Source: Rhizobium grahamii (GTDB lineage: Bacteria > Pseudomonadota > Alphaproteobacteria > Rhizobiales > Rhizobiaceae). From it: DNA of 64,000 nt. This document shows, in pieces, positions 1 through 8,307 of this stretch (the first letter of the stretch is position 1; each line of letters starts with the position of its first letter). The position numbers were made by a program, and so were the translations under genes. The stretch lies in contig NZ_CP043498.1 in the NCBI RefSeq assembly GCF_009498215.1, positions 1,798,001 through 1,862,000 on the forward strand, given 5' to 3'. The notes under the pieces were generated by a model. That model ran no database searches. It was not told the origin of the DNA and saw nothing but the letters and a program-made list of their open reading frames with translations.

Positions 1-1
1 C

Positions 2-811
2 GACGCCCGCGTCCTCTTCGAGATCGGCTCTCACGACGGGGTGAGCGCCTCGACGCTGACGCGCGAACTGCAGTTGGATGCGGCCTATCTCAGCCGCATT
101 CTCAAACGCTTTCGTGGCGAAGGCCTGATCGAAACGAAGCGCGATCCCGATGATCAGCGCAGCCAGGTGATACTAGCCACGGAGAAGGGATTGGCGCAAT
201 TTCGAGAGCTTGGCACGCGATCGAGCGCACAAATTGCCGAACACTTCGATGAACTCGCAACAAGTGAGCAACAGGCGGTCGTCGGCGCGATGCAGACGAT
301 CCGCTCGCACCTCGACCCCGCGGCACCATCATCACCCGCAATCATCCGCGCCCACCGGCCCGGCGATATCGGCTGGATCGTCCAGAGCCAGGCACGCGCC
401 TATACCGAGGAATACGGTTGGGATTCGCGTTTCGAGGCGCTTGTGGCCGACGTCGCGAGCAAGTTCCTCGCCAACTTCGATCCCGCGCTGGAGTATTGCT
501 GGATCGCCGAACGCAACGGAATCAATGTCGGCTCGATCCTGATTGCAAACGGCGGCGATGGCGTCGCCAAGCTCCGGCTCCTCTATGTCGACAAGTCGGT
601 ACGTGGCCTGGGGCTGGGTAAAACGCTGGTCGAAGAATGTATCCGCTTTGCTAGATCCAGGGGCTACCGGCGGGTTTCCCTCTGGACGAACGACGTCCTG
701 CATGCCGCCCGCGCGATCTACATCAAGGCAGGCTTTCGCCTTGTCTCCGAAGAGAGACATCAAATGTTCGGGCGCGGCGAAAACGGCCAGACCTGGGTCC
801 TCGACCTCTAA
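2..811 (+). CDS. MarR-GNAT fusion regulator/acetyltransferase, 5' end outside window
   Basis: The reading frame is open from the first bases, so the start lies upstream of the window. The first ~65 visible residues form the end of a MarR winged helix (RVLFEIGSHDG, then the recognition-helix stretch and the wing RDPDDQRSQV). A GNAT acetyltransferase domain follows, beginning near IIRAHRPGDIGWIV, with the acetyl-CoA loop RGLGLGKTL and the ending IYIKAGFRLVSEE. MarR proteins bind DNA as dimers and respond to small ligands. GNAT domains transfer an acetyl group from acetyl-CoA. Such fusions are a known architecture, and the substrate cannot be read from sequence. A TetR gene follows 61 bases downstream on the same strand. 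Confidence 0.88.
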   Translation, partial: DARVLFEIGSHDGVSASTLTRELQLDAAYLSRILKRFRGEGLIETKRDPDDQRSQVILATEKGLAQFRELGTRSSAQIAEHFDELATSEQQAVVGAMQTIRSHLDPAAPSSPAIIRAHRPGDIGWIVQSQARAYTEEYGWDSRFEALVADVASKFLANFDPALEYCWIAERNGINVGSILIANGGDGVAKLRLLYVDKSVRGLGLGKTLVEECIRFARSRGYRRVSLWTNDVLHAARAIYIKAGFRLVSEERHQMFGRGENGQTWVLDL

Positions 812-842
812 GCAGCCGATCCCACGATTTTTCGCTTGATTT

Positions 843-858
843 GGAAATGATCATTTCC
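843..858. promoter_or_regulatory. 16-bp perfect palindrome, likely TetR operator
   Basis: GGAAATGATCATTTCC is a perfect palindrome ending 14 bases before the ATG of the TetR-family gene. TetR repressors usually bind such sites over their own promoter, so autoregulation and control of the downstream MFS exporter are inferred. Binding is not shown. Confidence 0.6.
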
Positions 859-872
859 TAATTGGTTTGATC

Positions 873-1490
873 ATGACATCAGCGACGCTTGAGAACACGA
901 CGAAATCGCGGGGCCGCCCGCGCGAATTCGACACAGATGCCGCATTGGACAAGGCGCTCGCCGTCTTCTCCGAGCGCGGCTACCACGCGGCGTCCATCAG
1001 CGAACTGACGGATGCAATGGATCTCGCCGCCGGCAGCGTCTACAAGGCTTTCGGAGACAAACGCGGCATTTTTCTCGCCGCCTTCGATCGCTACCGCACG
1101 GTCCGCCGCAGCCTCCTTGATGCGGAACTCGCGAAGGTCATGACCGGTCGCGAGAAGGTCCAGGCACTCCTGAATTTCTATGCGTTCTATTCCCATGGCA
1201 ACGCCGGCCGTCGTGGCTGTCTCGTGGTCGGCAGCGCCAACGAACTGGCGACATTCGACACGGACGCGGCCGATCGCGTCGCCGCCGCTTTCGCCGCAAA
1301 CGAAGCCCTGCTGCTCGATCTTATCCAGGCCGGACAAGCCGACGGTTCAATCGCGGCAGGTATCGACAGTGCCGTCGCCGCGCGTGCCCTGCTATGCTTG
1401 ACCAAAGGAATGCGCGTGGTCGGCAAGACGGGACGCACCCACGATGACATGGCCGCCGTCGCTGAGATCGCCGCAAAGATACTCGACTGA
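873..1490 (+). CDS. TetR/AcrR family transcriptional regulator
   Basis: About 205 residues. After a charged N-terminus (SRGRPREFDTDAALDKAL) comes a TetR helix-turn-helix (SISELTDAMDLAAGSVYKAF, then GDKRGIF), followed by a helical ligand-binding domain with the stretch RGCLVVGSANELA. I chose the ATG at 873; a TTG at 867 in the same frame would add two residues, and no strong ribosome binding site decides between them. A perfect palindrome sits just upstream, and an MFS transporter follows after 69 bases. The usual logic of such pairs is repression of the transporter, relieved by a transported compound. The ligand is unknown. Confidence 0.87.
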   Translation: MTSATLENTTKSRGRPREFDTDAALDKALAVFSERGYHAASISELTDAMDLAAGSVYKAFGDKRGIFLAAFDRYRTVRRSLLDAELAKVMTGREKVQALLNFYAFYSHGNAGRRGCLVVGSANELATFDTDAADRVAAAFAANEALLLDLIQAGQADGSIAAGIDSAVAARALLCLTKGMRVVGKTGRTHDDMAAVAEIAAKILD

Positions 1491-1559
1491 CCTCCCCAGC
1501 ACGGGGCTACTTACCCGTGCGCTTCAAGATAATGACCATCCGACATTCCGGAGCCCCGC

Positions 1560-2765
1560 ATGAGCCTTTCTGCTTCAACGCCCCAAGACGCAGCAACCCA
1601 GACGATCTCGCCACTTATGACATTCATGTTCGCGGCAACCTGCGGGCTGGTCGCGGCCAACCTCTATTACGGGCAGCCGCTTGCCGGTCCGATCAGCGCA
1701 TCGCTCGGCCTCAGCCCGGCTGCGACGGGGCTGATCGTGACGCTGACCCAGATCGGCTACGGTCTCGGCCTGCTGCTCATCGTTCCTCTGGGCGACTTGC
1801 TCGAAAACCGTAAGCTCGTACTGACGTTGATTGCGGTATCGGCCGTCGCCCTGGTTGCTGCAGCACTGTCATCGACCCCGGCGATGTTCCTGACCGCTTC
1901 GCTCTGTATCGGGCTTGCATCGGTTGCCGTGCAGGTTCTGGTACCGTTCGCCGCCAACATGGCGCCCGACGCAATCCGCGGTCGGGTCGTCGGCAACGTC
2001 ATGAGCGGCTTGCTCTGCGGCATCATGCTCGCCCGCCCCTTTGCGAGCTTCCTTGCCGAGGCGACCTCCTGGCACACCGTCTACTATGTCACGGCAGCGA
2101 TCATGGTCGCGTTGGTGCTGATCCTGCGCGCCAATCTTCCCGTTCGCACGCCGCACACGAAGCTCAGCTACGGTGAACTGCTGGCGTCGATGGGCCACCT
2201 CGCCCTCCACTCGCGCGTTCTGCAACGGCGCGCGCTCTATCAGGCCGGCATGTTCGGCGCCTTCAGCCTCTTCTGGACCACAACGCCTTTGCTGCTTGCT
2301 GGTCCGGAGTTCGGCATGACGCAGAACGGCATCGCCCTTTTTGCATTGGCGGGTGCTGCCGGCGCGATTGCATCGCCGATCGCCGGTCGCCTCGCCGATC
2401 GCGGCCTGACGCGGATCGCCTCCACCCTGGCGATGGTGCTCGGAATGGCATCCTTCCTGATCGGGCACTTTGCGGCGGACGGCTCGGTCACGGCACTCAT
2501 CCTGCTGACGCTCGCTGCCATCCTTTTGGATTTCGGCGTCACCACCAATCTCGTCGTTGGCCAGCGCACCATCTATGCAATCAGCGCCGAGCACCGCAGC
2601 CGCCTCAACGGCCTGTTCATGGCGACCTTCTTTGCCGGTGGCGCGCTCGGTTCCGCAGTCGGCGGCTGGGCCTTCGCAACGGGTGGATGGTCGCTGACAG
2701 CGTGGATCGGGCTCTGCTTTCCGGCCTTCGCCTTCCTGCTCTTCCTCACAGAGCGGAAAAGCTAA
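1560..2765 (+). CDS. MFS transporter, probable exporter
   Basis: A 401-residue polytopic membrane protein with about 12 hydrophobic segments and the MFS loop signature between helices 2 and 3 (VPLGDLLENRKLV). A similar loop in the second half (AGRLADRGLTRI) reflects the internal duplication of the family. It resembles proteobacterial YnfM/AraJ-like drug or sugar efflux proteins of about 400 residues. GGAG lies 7 bases before the ATG. It is co-directional with and immediately downstream of the TetR gene, which suggests it is the target of that repressor. Its 3' end is only 6 bases from the convergent HxlR gene. The substrate is not deducible. Confidence 0.85.
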   Translation: MSLSASTPQDAATQTISPLMTFMFAATCGLVAANLYYGQPLAGPISASLGLSPAATGLIVTLTQIGYGLGLLLIVPLGDLLENRKLVLTLIAVSAVALVAAALSSTPAMFLTASLCIGLASVAVQVLVPFAANMAPDAIRGRVVGNVMSGLLCGIMLARPFASFLAEATSWHTVYYVTAAIMVALVLILRANLPVRTPHTKLSYGELLASMGHLALHSRVLQRRALYQAGMFGAFSLFWTTTPLLLAGPEFGMTQNGIALFALAGAAGAIASPIAGRLADRGLTRIASTLAMVLGMASFLIGHFAADGSVTALILLTLAAILLDFGVTTNLVVGQRTIYAISAEHRSRLNGLFMATFFAGGALGSAVGGWAFATGGWSLTAWIGLCFPAFAFLLFLTERKS

Positions 2766-2771
2766 TGCCCG

Positions 2772-3191
2772 CTAGATAGCTTCGGCATCGAACCGGCTAC
2801 GCGCTTCGCGAACCGCATCGTGGTTCGCCTCCGCCCAATTCAACAGCAAAGCCAGCGTCGCATACAGAGATCGCCCGAGATCGGTCATCCTGTATTCGAC
2901 GCTCGGCGGTTTCGTCGGGAAGACCTCACGCTCGATATAGCCCTCGCGCTGCAGGTCGCGCAGCGTCTGCGTCAGCATCCGCTGGGAAATGTCGGGAATC
3001 ATCCTGCGAAGCTCGCCGAATCTGTAAGGACGCTGTGATAGTGCCTCCAGCATCAGCGTCGACCATTTGCCACCAATCTGTTGCATCATGTCCCGCACGG
3101 GACAATTGCTGAAGTCGAGCTTCGAAAGGTCTATCTCGCGGCGGATCGCCGGAGCAGCCTTGCTCTTCAGGTTCACGACGGAGCCGCTCAT
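2772..3191 (-). CDS. HxlR family transcriptional regulator
   Basis: A 139-residue winged-helix protein. The HxlR signature is clear: NCPVRDMMQQIGGKWSTLML, then RPYRFGELRRMIPDISQRML, then the wing VEYRMTDLGRSL. A single cysteine lies in the NCPV motif, a position that is redox or aldehyde sensitive in several HxlR/QorR/HypR proteins. It is transcribed away from an NmrA-type NAD(P)H quinone reductase gene, a pairing seen repeatedly for QorR-like regulators and their oxidoreductase targets. Control of that neighbour in response to electrophiles or oxidants is therefore likely but inferred. Confidence 0.87.
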   Translation of the reverse strand: MSGSVVNLKSKAAPAIRREIDLSKLDFSNCPVRDMMQQIGGKWSTLMLEALSQRPYRFGELRRMIPDISQRMLTQTLRDLQREGYIEREVFPTKPPSVEYRMTDLGRSLYATLALLLNWAEANHDAVREARSRFDAEAI

Positions 3192-3269
3192 CTATGGTGG
3201 TTCCCTTTTGGTAACGTAGAGCCTGAAAACTGCCTTCTTTACAGCCCAGCGTCAATTCCTATTCTAGTG

Positions 3270-3292
3270 CTAGTCTCTTTTTGAGACCTATT
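3270..3292. promoter_or_regulatory. Imperfect dyad between hxlR-type regulator and oxidoreductase
   Basis: In the divergent intergenic region, CTAGTCTC and TGAGACCTA flank a short T-rich spacer and are nearly complementary. HxlR regulators bind short dyads in such intergenic regions. The symmetry is imperfect, so this is only a candidate operator. Confidence 0.35.
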
Positions 3293-3309
3293 GAACCTAG
3301 AGGACGACT

Positions 3310-4197
3310 ATGAGCGAAACGATTCTTATCACCGGCGCAGCGGGACAGCTCGGCCAGCGCGTCATCCACCACCTGCTCGAAACCTACAAGGTTCCCGCAG
3401 CGAGCTTGATTGCCGCAAGCCGCGACCCGTCCAAGCTTGCGTCCCTCTCTGCAAAGGGCGTCGTAACCCGCGCCGCCGATTTCGACGACCCGGCGACACT
3501 CGAGACCGCCTTCAAGGGTGCCGACCGCCTGCTGATCATCAGCACCGACGCGCTGGCAGTTCCCGGCCAGCGGCTCAAGCAGCACACGGCGGCAGTGGAA
3601 GCGGCAGCCAAAGCCGGCGTCAAGCACATCGCCTACACCTCGATGCCGTCGCCCGACAAGTCGCTCGTGACCTTCGCCCCGGATCATCTCGGCACCGAAA
3701 ACGCCGTGAAGGCAAGCGGCCTGCCCTACACCATCGTCCGAAACGCCTGGTACATGGACAACTACCTGCACGGCATGCCGCACAACCTCCAGGGCGGTAG
3801 CTGGTACACCTCGAGCGGCGACGGAAAGATCTCCAACATCTCTCGCGAAGACTGCGCGATCGCGATCGCAGCCGCGCTCGCCTCCGGCACCGCCGAGAGC
3901 GCGACCTACACCGTGACCGGCAGTGAATCGCTGAACGCCGATGAAATCGCCGCCATCATCGCGGACGCCGTCGGCAAACCGTTGAAGGCCGTGCAGGTCA
4001 GCGACGAGCAGCTTGGCCAAGGCATTCGCGGCGCCGGACTGCCTGGTTTCGTTGCCGATATGCTTGTGTCGGCAGACGCGAACATTCGCGCGGGCAATTT
4101 CGATATCGTGACGACCGACTTCACGAAGCTGACAGGCAAGCAGCCTGAGACGCTGAAGGACTTCGCCATCGCGCACAAAGCCGCCCTGACGGCCTGA
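3310..4197 (+). CDS. NmrA/YtfG-type NAD(P)H:quinone oxidoreductase
   Basis: A 295-residue atypical short-chain dehydrogenase. The N-terminal dinucleotide motif is ITGAAGQLGQRV (TGxxGxxG type), followed by ASRDPSKLASL, typical of NAD(P)-binding NmrA proteins. The stretch AGVKHIAYTSMP and the NAWYMDNYL segment match the QOR2/YtfG branch, which reduces quinones with NADPH. It lacks the usual YxxxK active site, as expected for NmrA-like members. GAGGACGACT precedes the ATG as a ribosome binding site. It is divergent from an HxlR regulator and ends before a strong bidirectional hairpin. Confidence 0.85.
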   Translation: MSETILITGAAGQLGQRVIHHLLETYKVPAASLIAASRDPSKLASLSAKGVVTRAADFDDPATLETAFKGADRLLIISTDALAVPGQRLKQHTAAVEAAAKAGVKHIAYTSMPSPDKSLVTFAPDHLGTENAVKASGLPYTIVRNAWYMDNYLHGMPHNLQGGSWYTSSGDGKISNISREDCAIAIAAALASGTAESATYTVTGSESLNADEIAAIIADAVGKPLKAVQVSDEQLGQGIRGAGLPGFVADMLVSADANIRAGNFDIVTTDFTKLTGKQPETLKDFAIAHKAALTA

Positions 4198-4207
4198 TGC
4201 TCAATGA

Positions 4208-4237
4208 CCGACACGCCCCGTTTCAGGGGCGTGTCGG
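4208..4237. terminator. Bidirectional hairpin between convergent genes
   Basis: CCGACACGCCCC and GGGGCGTGTCGG form a perfect 12-bp stem around a GTTTCA loop. It lies between the convergent oxidoreductase and pdxJ stop codons. No long T-run follows on either side, so termination efficiency is uncertain. Confidence 0.65.
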
Positions 4238-4243
4238 CACAAT

Positions 4244-4996
4244 TCAGATCTTCTGGCCGCAGGCGCGGCAGAAGCGCCGAACAGTTTCGGCCATGCCGTA
4301 TTCGAGTGCATCAGCCGTGAGGCCATGGCCAATCGAAACTTCGGCAAGCTTCGGAATACGCTTTACGAGGGCCGGAAGATTGGCAACCGTCAAGTCGTGG
4401 CCGGCATTCACGCCAAGCCCGAGCGCAAGCGCTGCATCCGCCGTCCGGCCAAGTTTTTCAAGGATGGGCCCTGCCCGCTCCGGGCCGTCATAGCAGCCTC
4501 CGTAGGGCCCTGTATAAAGCTCGATGCGATCCGCACCCACTTCCTTCGCGATCGCGACCGCTTCCTCATCGCCATCACCGTCCGCAAACAGCGAGACGCG
4601 CGTTCCCATCTTCTTCAGCGACTGGATGACGTCGGTCAGAAAAACCCTGTGCTTGCGAAAATCCCAGCCATGGTCGGAAGTTGCCTGTGACGGATCATCC
4701 GGCACCAGTGTTACCTGCTCGGGAGCAACGCTCGCGCACAGCTCCAGAAAGTCGGCGGTCGGATAGCCCTCGATATTGAATTCGGCCTGCGGGAACTCGT
4801 CATCGATGAGGTTGCGGATGACAGGCAGGTCGGAAAAGCGGATATGACGCTGGTCGGGTCTCGGATGCACCGTCAGCCCGCTCGCCCCCGCCTTGAGCGC
4901 GATGCGCCCCAGTCCCTCCACGCTCGGCCAAGGGAGGTCGCGCCGATTCCGCAGCATCGCGACGGCGTTGAGATTGACGGAAAGCGTGGTTGGCAT
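4244..4996 (-). CDS. pdxJ: Pyridoxine 5'-phosphate synthase
   Basis: A 250-residue TIM-barrel protein matching PdxJ throughout: [15 protein letters not shown] at the start, [13 protein letters not shown] carrying the phosphate and substrate residues, FNIEGYP with the catalytic glutamate, and [11 protein letters not shown] near the C-terminus. PdxJ condenses 1-deoxy-D-xylulose 5-phosphate with 3-amino-2-oxopropyl phosphate to give pyridoxine 5'-phosphate, the last step of de novo vitamin B6 synthesis. It stands alone, with pdxA not in view. It is transcribed towards a strong hairpin shared with the convergent oxidoreductase. The long AT-rich region upstream is expected to hold its promoter. 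Confidence 0.95.
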   Translation of the reverse strand: MPTTLSVNLNAVAMLRNRRDLPWPSVEGLGRIALKAGASGLTVHPRPDQRHIRFSDLPVIRNLIDDEFPQAEFNIEGYPTADFLELCASVAPEQVTLVPDDPSQATSDHGWDFRKHRVFLTDVIQSLKKMGTRVSLFADGDGDEEAVAIAKEVGADRIELYTGPYGGCYDGPERAGPILEKLGRTADAALALGLGVNAGHDLTVANLPALVKRIPKLAEVSIGHGLTADALEYGMAETVRRFCRACGQKI

Positions 4997-5426
4997 GGCG
5001 ACTGTCCATAGATCGAAAACGGTGCCCCGCTTTTACGTGATATGTGCCGATGAAGCCAACGACATTCCGTTATGGACACATTTCAAACGCTGACACCAAA
5101 GCAACCAGCGCGCGAGATCGCGCAATAAGTATTACAAAGCCGAAAATGGCGTGATGAAACGATTAAGTCGCACGGAAATAGCAGCAAGCGAGATAAAATC
5201 GCCGAACAGGACAATCTCTCCGATACATTGCCCTGTGATTTAAAAATGATTATTTTTAAGACTAACAAATAGTTTCGTTTCCTTCATAACCTTCGGCTAA
5301 TGCAACAGAGAATCCGCCCCTCGTTGCTTCGAGACTAGTACATAACGCAGAGAGGAAACCCCACTCGACCGCGCCCCGCGTCTTTGAAATGCGCAAGCTG
5401 CACGATCGTGCACAACAGGAGGGTTG
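4997..5426. other. 430-base intergenic region, AT-rich
   Basis: This gap separates pdxJ from the divergent MerR-LuxR regulator. Its middle (about 5090-5290) is clearly richer in A and T than the flanks, with runs of T and A. I see no convincing gene or RNA in it. The only strong structure is a 14-bp palindrome near the right end, listed separately. Confidence 0.5.
5399..5412. promoter_or_regulatory. 14-bp perfect palindrome before the MerR-LuxR gene
   Basis: TGCACGATCGTGCA is a perfect palindrome ending 14 bases before the ATG, directly abutting the AGGAGG ribosome binding site. Bound protein here would block transcription or initiation, so it may be an autoregulatory operator. Confidence 0.45.
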
Positions 5427-6116
5427 ATGGCAGGAAACTATAAGCGGACACTTACTCCGCAAAACGTATCTGAGTTGCGGCACGAATGCCGATTTCTGCC
5501 CGCAGCGGCGCTACCGCCGGACTTGCCGGGCAAACAGGTTCCTATTGCCGACATGGCAAACGCCTTTGGCGTCACGCATAGAACGCTGCACTTCTATGAG
5601 GAGAAGGGCCTGATTTCGTCAGGGCGCATGGGGCTGATGCGCGTCTACGATCCGGGCGACATCATGCGCATGGCCGTTATCAACGTCTGCCGCGAAGCCG
5701 GCATGGCGGTGGCGGTCATCCAGGAACTGATGCACGACCTAAGCGGGGCCGCCTCGCAGGAGGCAGCCGATGCCATGTTCCGCACCGCGCTTGAGACACG
5801 CAAGCGCGAACTCTGCGCCGATATGTCGACGCTGCATCGCCAGTTGCAGCATGTCAGCGAACTGCTGGAGCGAAGCGCCGAAGCACCGGACGGATTGCTG
5901 AACGACAACCAGCACGAACGGGAACTGACGGAAAAGGAACTTCGCTGCCTGTCGCTGATGGCCGAAGGCCTGTCGACGCACCGCCTCGCCCGCGTGCTTG
6001 CGATGGACGATGGCGAAGCCCGCGCTGTGGAAGCCGCCATCATCGGCAAGTTCCAGGCCAACAACCGCTTCCAGGCAATCGCAAAGGCAGTGATGCTCGG
6101 TGTCGTAGGGGCATGA
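5427..6116 (+). CDS. MerR N-terminal / LuxR-like C-terminal DNA-binding regulator
   Basis: About 229 residues with two different DNA-binding modules. Residues ~40-75 form a MerR helix-turn-helix and wing (IADMANAFGVTHRTLHFYEE, then MRVYDPGDIMRM). A coiled region (TRKRELCADMSTLHRQLQHV) suggests dimerisation as in MerR. The C-terminal ~60 residues (LTEKELRCLSLMAEGLSTHR, then LARVLAMDDGEARAVEAAI) resemble a LuxR/GerE helix-turn-helix. There is no cysteine-rich metal site, so metal sensing is unlikely. ATG 5427 is chosen because AGGAGG lies 4 bases upstream; a TTG at 5424 is less likely. The regulon is unknown. The gene stands alone between divergent pdxJ and a convergent helicase gene. Confidence 0.8.
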   Translation: MAGNYKRTLTPQNVSELRHECRFLPAAALPPDLPGKQVPIADMANAFGVTHRTLHFYEEKGLISSGRMGLMRVYDPGDIMRMAVINVCREAGMAVAVIQELMHDLSGAASQEAADAMFRTALETRKRELCADMSTLHRQLQHVSELLERSAEAPDGLLNDNQHERELTEKELRCLSLMAEGLSTHRLARVLAMDDGEARAVEAAIIGKFQANNRFQAIAKAVMLGVVGA

Positions 6117-6138
6117 TGCCCGAGACACGAAGGCACGA

Positions 6139-7266
6139 TCAGCGCACGATCGTCAGCGTCTCGGCTGCACGGGTGATGGCCGTATAAAGCCAGCGCTCGC
6201 GCGTATCGCGGAATGCCCAGCTTTCATCGAACAGAACGACATTGTTCCACTGCGAACCCTGCGCCTTGTGCACCGTCAAGGCGTAACCGTAGTCGAACTC
6301 GTCGTAGCGCTTGCGGGCGTTCCAGGGGATTTCGCCCTCGACATCCTCGAACGCCTGCTTCAACAGCTTGATCTTCGCCGCCCCGCGATCCATGTCGTCG
6401 TCTTCAGGCCGGATCAGCAGATTGATCCCCGGCTTCGTGGTTTCCTTGGACGAGGTCATGACCTGCCACAGCGAGCCGTTCAAAAGCCCCTTAGCCGGAT
6501 CATTGCGCAGGCAGACGAGTTTGTCCCCCGTCTGCGGATACTCGGTCGTAAAACCCTTCAACTCGCGAAGGCGCTGATTGTACCGCTTGCGCGTCCGGTT
6601 GGTGCCGACGAGAACCTGATCGGCGTCCAGAACCAGCGCCTGATTGACCTCGTTCTTCGAGATCACCTTTGCAGCGCCGTAGTCGCCATACATGATCTCG
6701 TTGCCTTCACGTACCTGCATGGCGAGCTTGATGATCGGATTGTCGCGCGCCTGGCGGTGGATATCCGTCAGCAGGTAATCCGGATCCTGATTGGTGAAGA
6801 AGCCCCCACCCGAAACGGGCGGAAGCTGGCCGGGATCGCCGAGAACCAGGATCGGTGTGCCGAAGCTCATCAGATCCTTGCCAAGCGCCTCGTCGACCAT
6901 CGAGCACTCGTCGACAATGATCAGTGCGGCCTTGGCGACAGGGCTCTGCCTGTTGATCGAAAACATCGGCGCTATCGAGGTCTTGCCGGTTTCCTCATCC
7001 TCCACCGCCTCTTCGCCGCGGGGACGATAGATCAGCGAGTGGATCGTCTTGGCGTTGCTGGCGCCACGCGAGCGCAACACTTGTGCCGCCTTGCCGGTGA
7101 AGGCCGCAAACAGCACATCGCCATCGACATGCTCGGCGAAATGGCGCGCAAGCGTCGTCTTTCCCGTGCCGGCATAGCCGAACAGGCGGAAAATCGGAGA
7201 CCGTCCCTCCTTCAGCCAGTTGGAAACGGCCTTGAGGGCTTCATCTTGTTGCGGGGCAAATTGCAT
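6139..7266 (-). CDS. RecD-like/Pif1-like ATP-dependent DNA helicase
   Basis: 375 residues of SF1B helicase type: Walker A GYAGTGKTT near residue 35, Walker B VDECSMVDE, motif III LGDPGQLPPVSG, and the C-terminal UvrD_C_2 motif YALTVHKAQGSQW followed by YTAITRAAE. The family unwinds DNA 5' to 3' using ATP. At this length it lacks the large N-terminal regions of RecD and RecD2, so it is a minimal stand-alone helicase probably used in repair. The ATG at 7266 gives MQFAPQQDEAL, the normal start of this family. The open frame runs on to 8010, but that extension overlaps the next operon and is a shadow. Confidence 0.85.
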   Translation of the reverse strand: MQFAPQQDEALKAVSNWLKEGRSPIFRLFGYAGTGKTTLARHFAEHVDGDVLFAAFTGKAAQVLRSRGASNAKTIHSLIYRPRGEEAVEDEETGKTSIAPMFSINRQSPVAKAALIIVDECSMVDEALGKDLMSFGTPILVLGDPGQLPPVSGGGFFTNQDPDYLLTDIHRQARDNPIIKLAMQVREGNEIMYGDYGAAKVISKNEVNQALVLDADQVLVGTNRTRKRYNQRLRELKGFTTEYPQTGDKLVCLRNDPAKGLLNGSLWQVMTSSKETTKPGINLLIRPEDDDMDRGAAKIKLLKQAFEDVEGEIPWNARKRYDEFDYGYALTVHKAQGSQWNNVVLFDESWAFRDTRERWLYTAITRAAETLTIVR

Positions 7267-7327
7267 GGTCGTTCGACTTGGCAGGATTCGCCGGGGATAG
7301 GCAAGCGAGAAAAACTCTTCCTCTACC

Positions 7328-7358
7328 GGGAATAAACCTCGGGGCACCGGTGTCTCAT
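7328..7358 (+). promoter_or_regulatory. Candidate ECF sigma-dependent promoter
   Basis: GGGAATAAACC at 7328-7338 and GTGTCTCAT at 7350-7358 resemble the -35 (GGAA core) and -10 (GTCT type) elements of ECF promoters, at suitable spacing. It lies about 50 bases upstream of an operon that encodes an ECF sigma factor, so autoregulation is inferred. Confidence 0.5.
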
Positions 7359-7404
7359 CGCAGGCAAGGAGAAAAGCCTGCCCAACCCCAGTGAGGAGAA
7401 AGAC

Positions 7405-7782
7405 ATGAACTCCCTGACACTTCTGATCGCATCCGTCGCCGCCGCCGTAGCGACATCCGCCTTTGCCGCAGAGCCGGTGAAAGTGATGGATTCCGCCAAG
7501 GGCAAGGTCCTTACCGGCGACAACGGCATGACGCTCTACACATTCAAGAAGGATTCCAAGGGCGTCTCCAACTGCTACGGCGATTGCGCCAAGAACTGGC
7601 CGCCGCTGATGGCCGCTAGCGGCGCGAAGGCAGAGGGTGCATATTCCCTCGTGGACCGCAAGGACGGCAGCAAGCAGTGGGCAAAGGACGGCATGCCGCT
7701 CTACTACTGGGTAAAGGACAAGAAGATGGGTGACGTCACCGGTGACGGCGTCGGGGGCAACTGGGATGTCGCCAAGCCGTGA
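7405..7782 (+). CDS. Secreted COG4315-type protein with Yx(F/W)xxD repeats
   Basis: A 125-residue exported protein. A Sec signal peptide occupies residues 1-22 (hydrophobic LTLLIASVAAAVATSAFA, cleavage after AFA). The mature part has two diagnostic motifs, LYTFKKD and LYYWVKD, with CYGDCAKNWPPL between them, as in the predicted periplasmic or lipoprotein family COG4315. There is no lipobox cysteine, so it should be soluble in the periplasm. A strong ribosome binding site (GAGGAG) precedes the ATG. It is first in an operon with an ECF sigma factor and anti-sigma factor, which suggests an envelope or oxidative stress role. Its biochemical function is not established. Confidence 0.82.
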   Translation: MNSLTLLIASVAAAVATSAFAAEPVKVMDSAKGKVLTGDNGMTLYTFKKDSKGVSNCYGDCAKNWPPLMAASGAKAEGAYSLVDRKDGSKQWAKDGMPLYYWVKDKKMGDVTGDGVGGNWDVAKP

Positions 7783-7791
7783 GAGGCGACC

Positions 7792-8307
7792 GTGAAAACA
7801 CCGAAGCCTGAAAGCTTCGAGGGCCAGATCCTGGCCCTCATTCCCTCCCTCAGGCGCTATTCGCGCAGCCTGACGCGTTCGGATGCCGATGGTGAGGATC
7901 TTCTGCAGGATTGCATCGAGAAGGTCTTGTCCCGTCGCTCGCAATGGCGTGGTCTGAACCTGCGCGGCTGGGTGCTGACGATCATGACCAACCTGTCGCG
8001 AAACGGCCACCGCCAGCGCCAGCGGGCGCCGACGGTAGAGCTTGAAAGCGCCGAGAACGTCGTCTCCGCCGACGCGGCCCCCGATCCGCTCGAACGATCG
8101 AAGCTGGAAGAGGCGCTGAACAGCCTTTCGGAGGAAAACCGCTCGGTGCTGATGCTCGTCGTCATCGAAGGCTATACCTATCAGGAGGTCGCGACCGCCC
8201 TCGACATTCCGATCGGAACGGTGATGTCGCGCCTGTCTCGCGCGCGCCAGAGGATCGGAGAGCGCATGAAGGCCGACAATGTCATTACGCTTCGGAGACC
8301 GAAATGA
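7792..8307 (+). CDS. ECF-type RNA polymerase sigma factor
   Basis: 171 residues with the two expected regions. Region 2 includes LTRSDADGEDLLQDCIEKVL and the DNA-melting part RGWVLTIMTNLSRNGHR. Region 4 includes LSEENRSVLMLVVIEGYTYQ and the helix-turn-helix ALDIPIGTVMSRLSRARQRI. It starts with GTG, 9 bases after the preceding stop. The anti-sigma gene begins inside its stop codon (ATGA-type overlap at 8304), so the two are translationally coupled. ECF sigma factors direct RNA polymerase to stress promoters and are held inactive by their partner anti-sigma factor. A matching promoter lies before the operon. Confidence 0.92.
   Translation: MKTPKPESFEGQILALIPSLRRYSRSLTRSDADGEDLLQDCIEKVLSRRSQWRGLNLRGWVLTIMTNLSRNGHRQRQRAPTVELESAENVVSADAAPDPLERSKLEEALNSLSEENRSVLMLVVIEGYTYQEVATALDIPIGTVMSRLSRARQRIGERMKADNVITLRRPK

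Noticed and set aside
7267..8010. Upstream extension of the RecD-like helicase frame
   Set aside because: Overlaps the COG4315 and sigma factor genes. The family start is the ATG at 7266.
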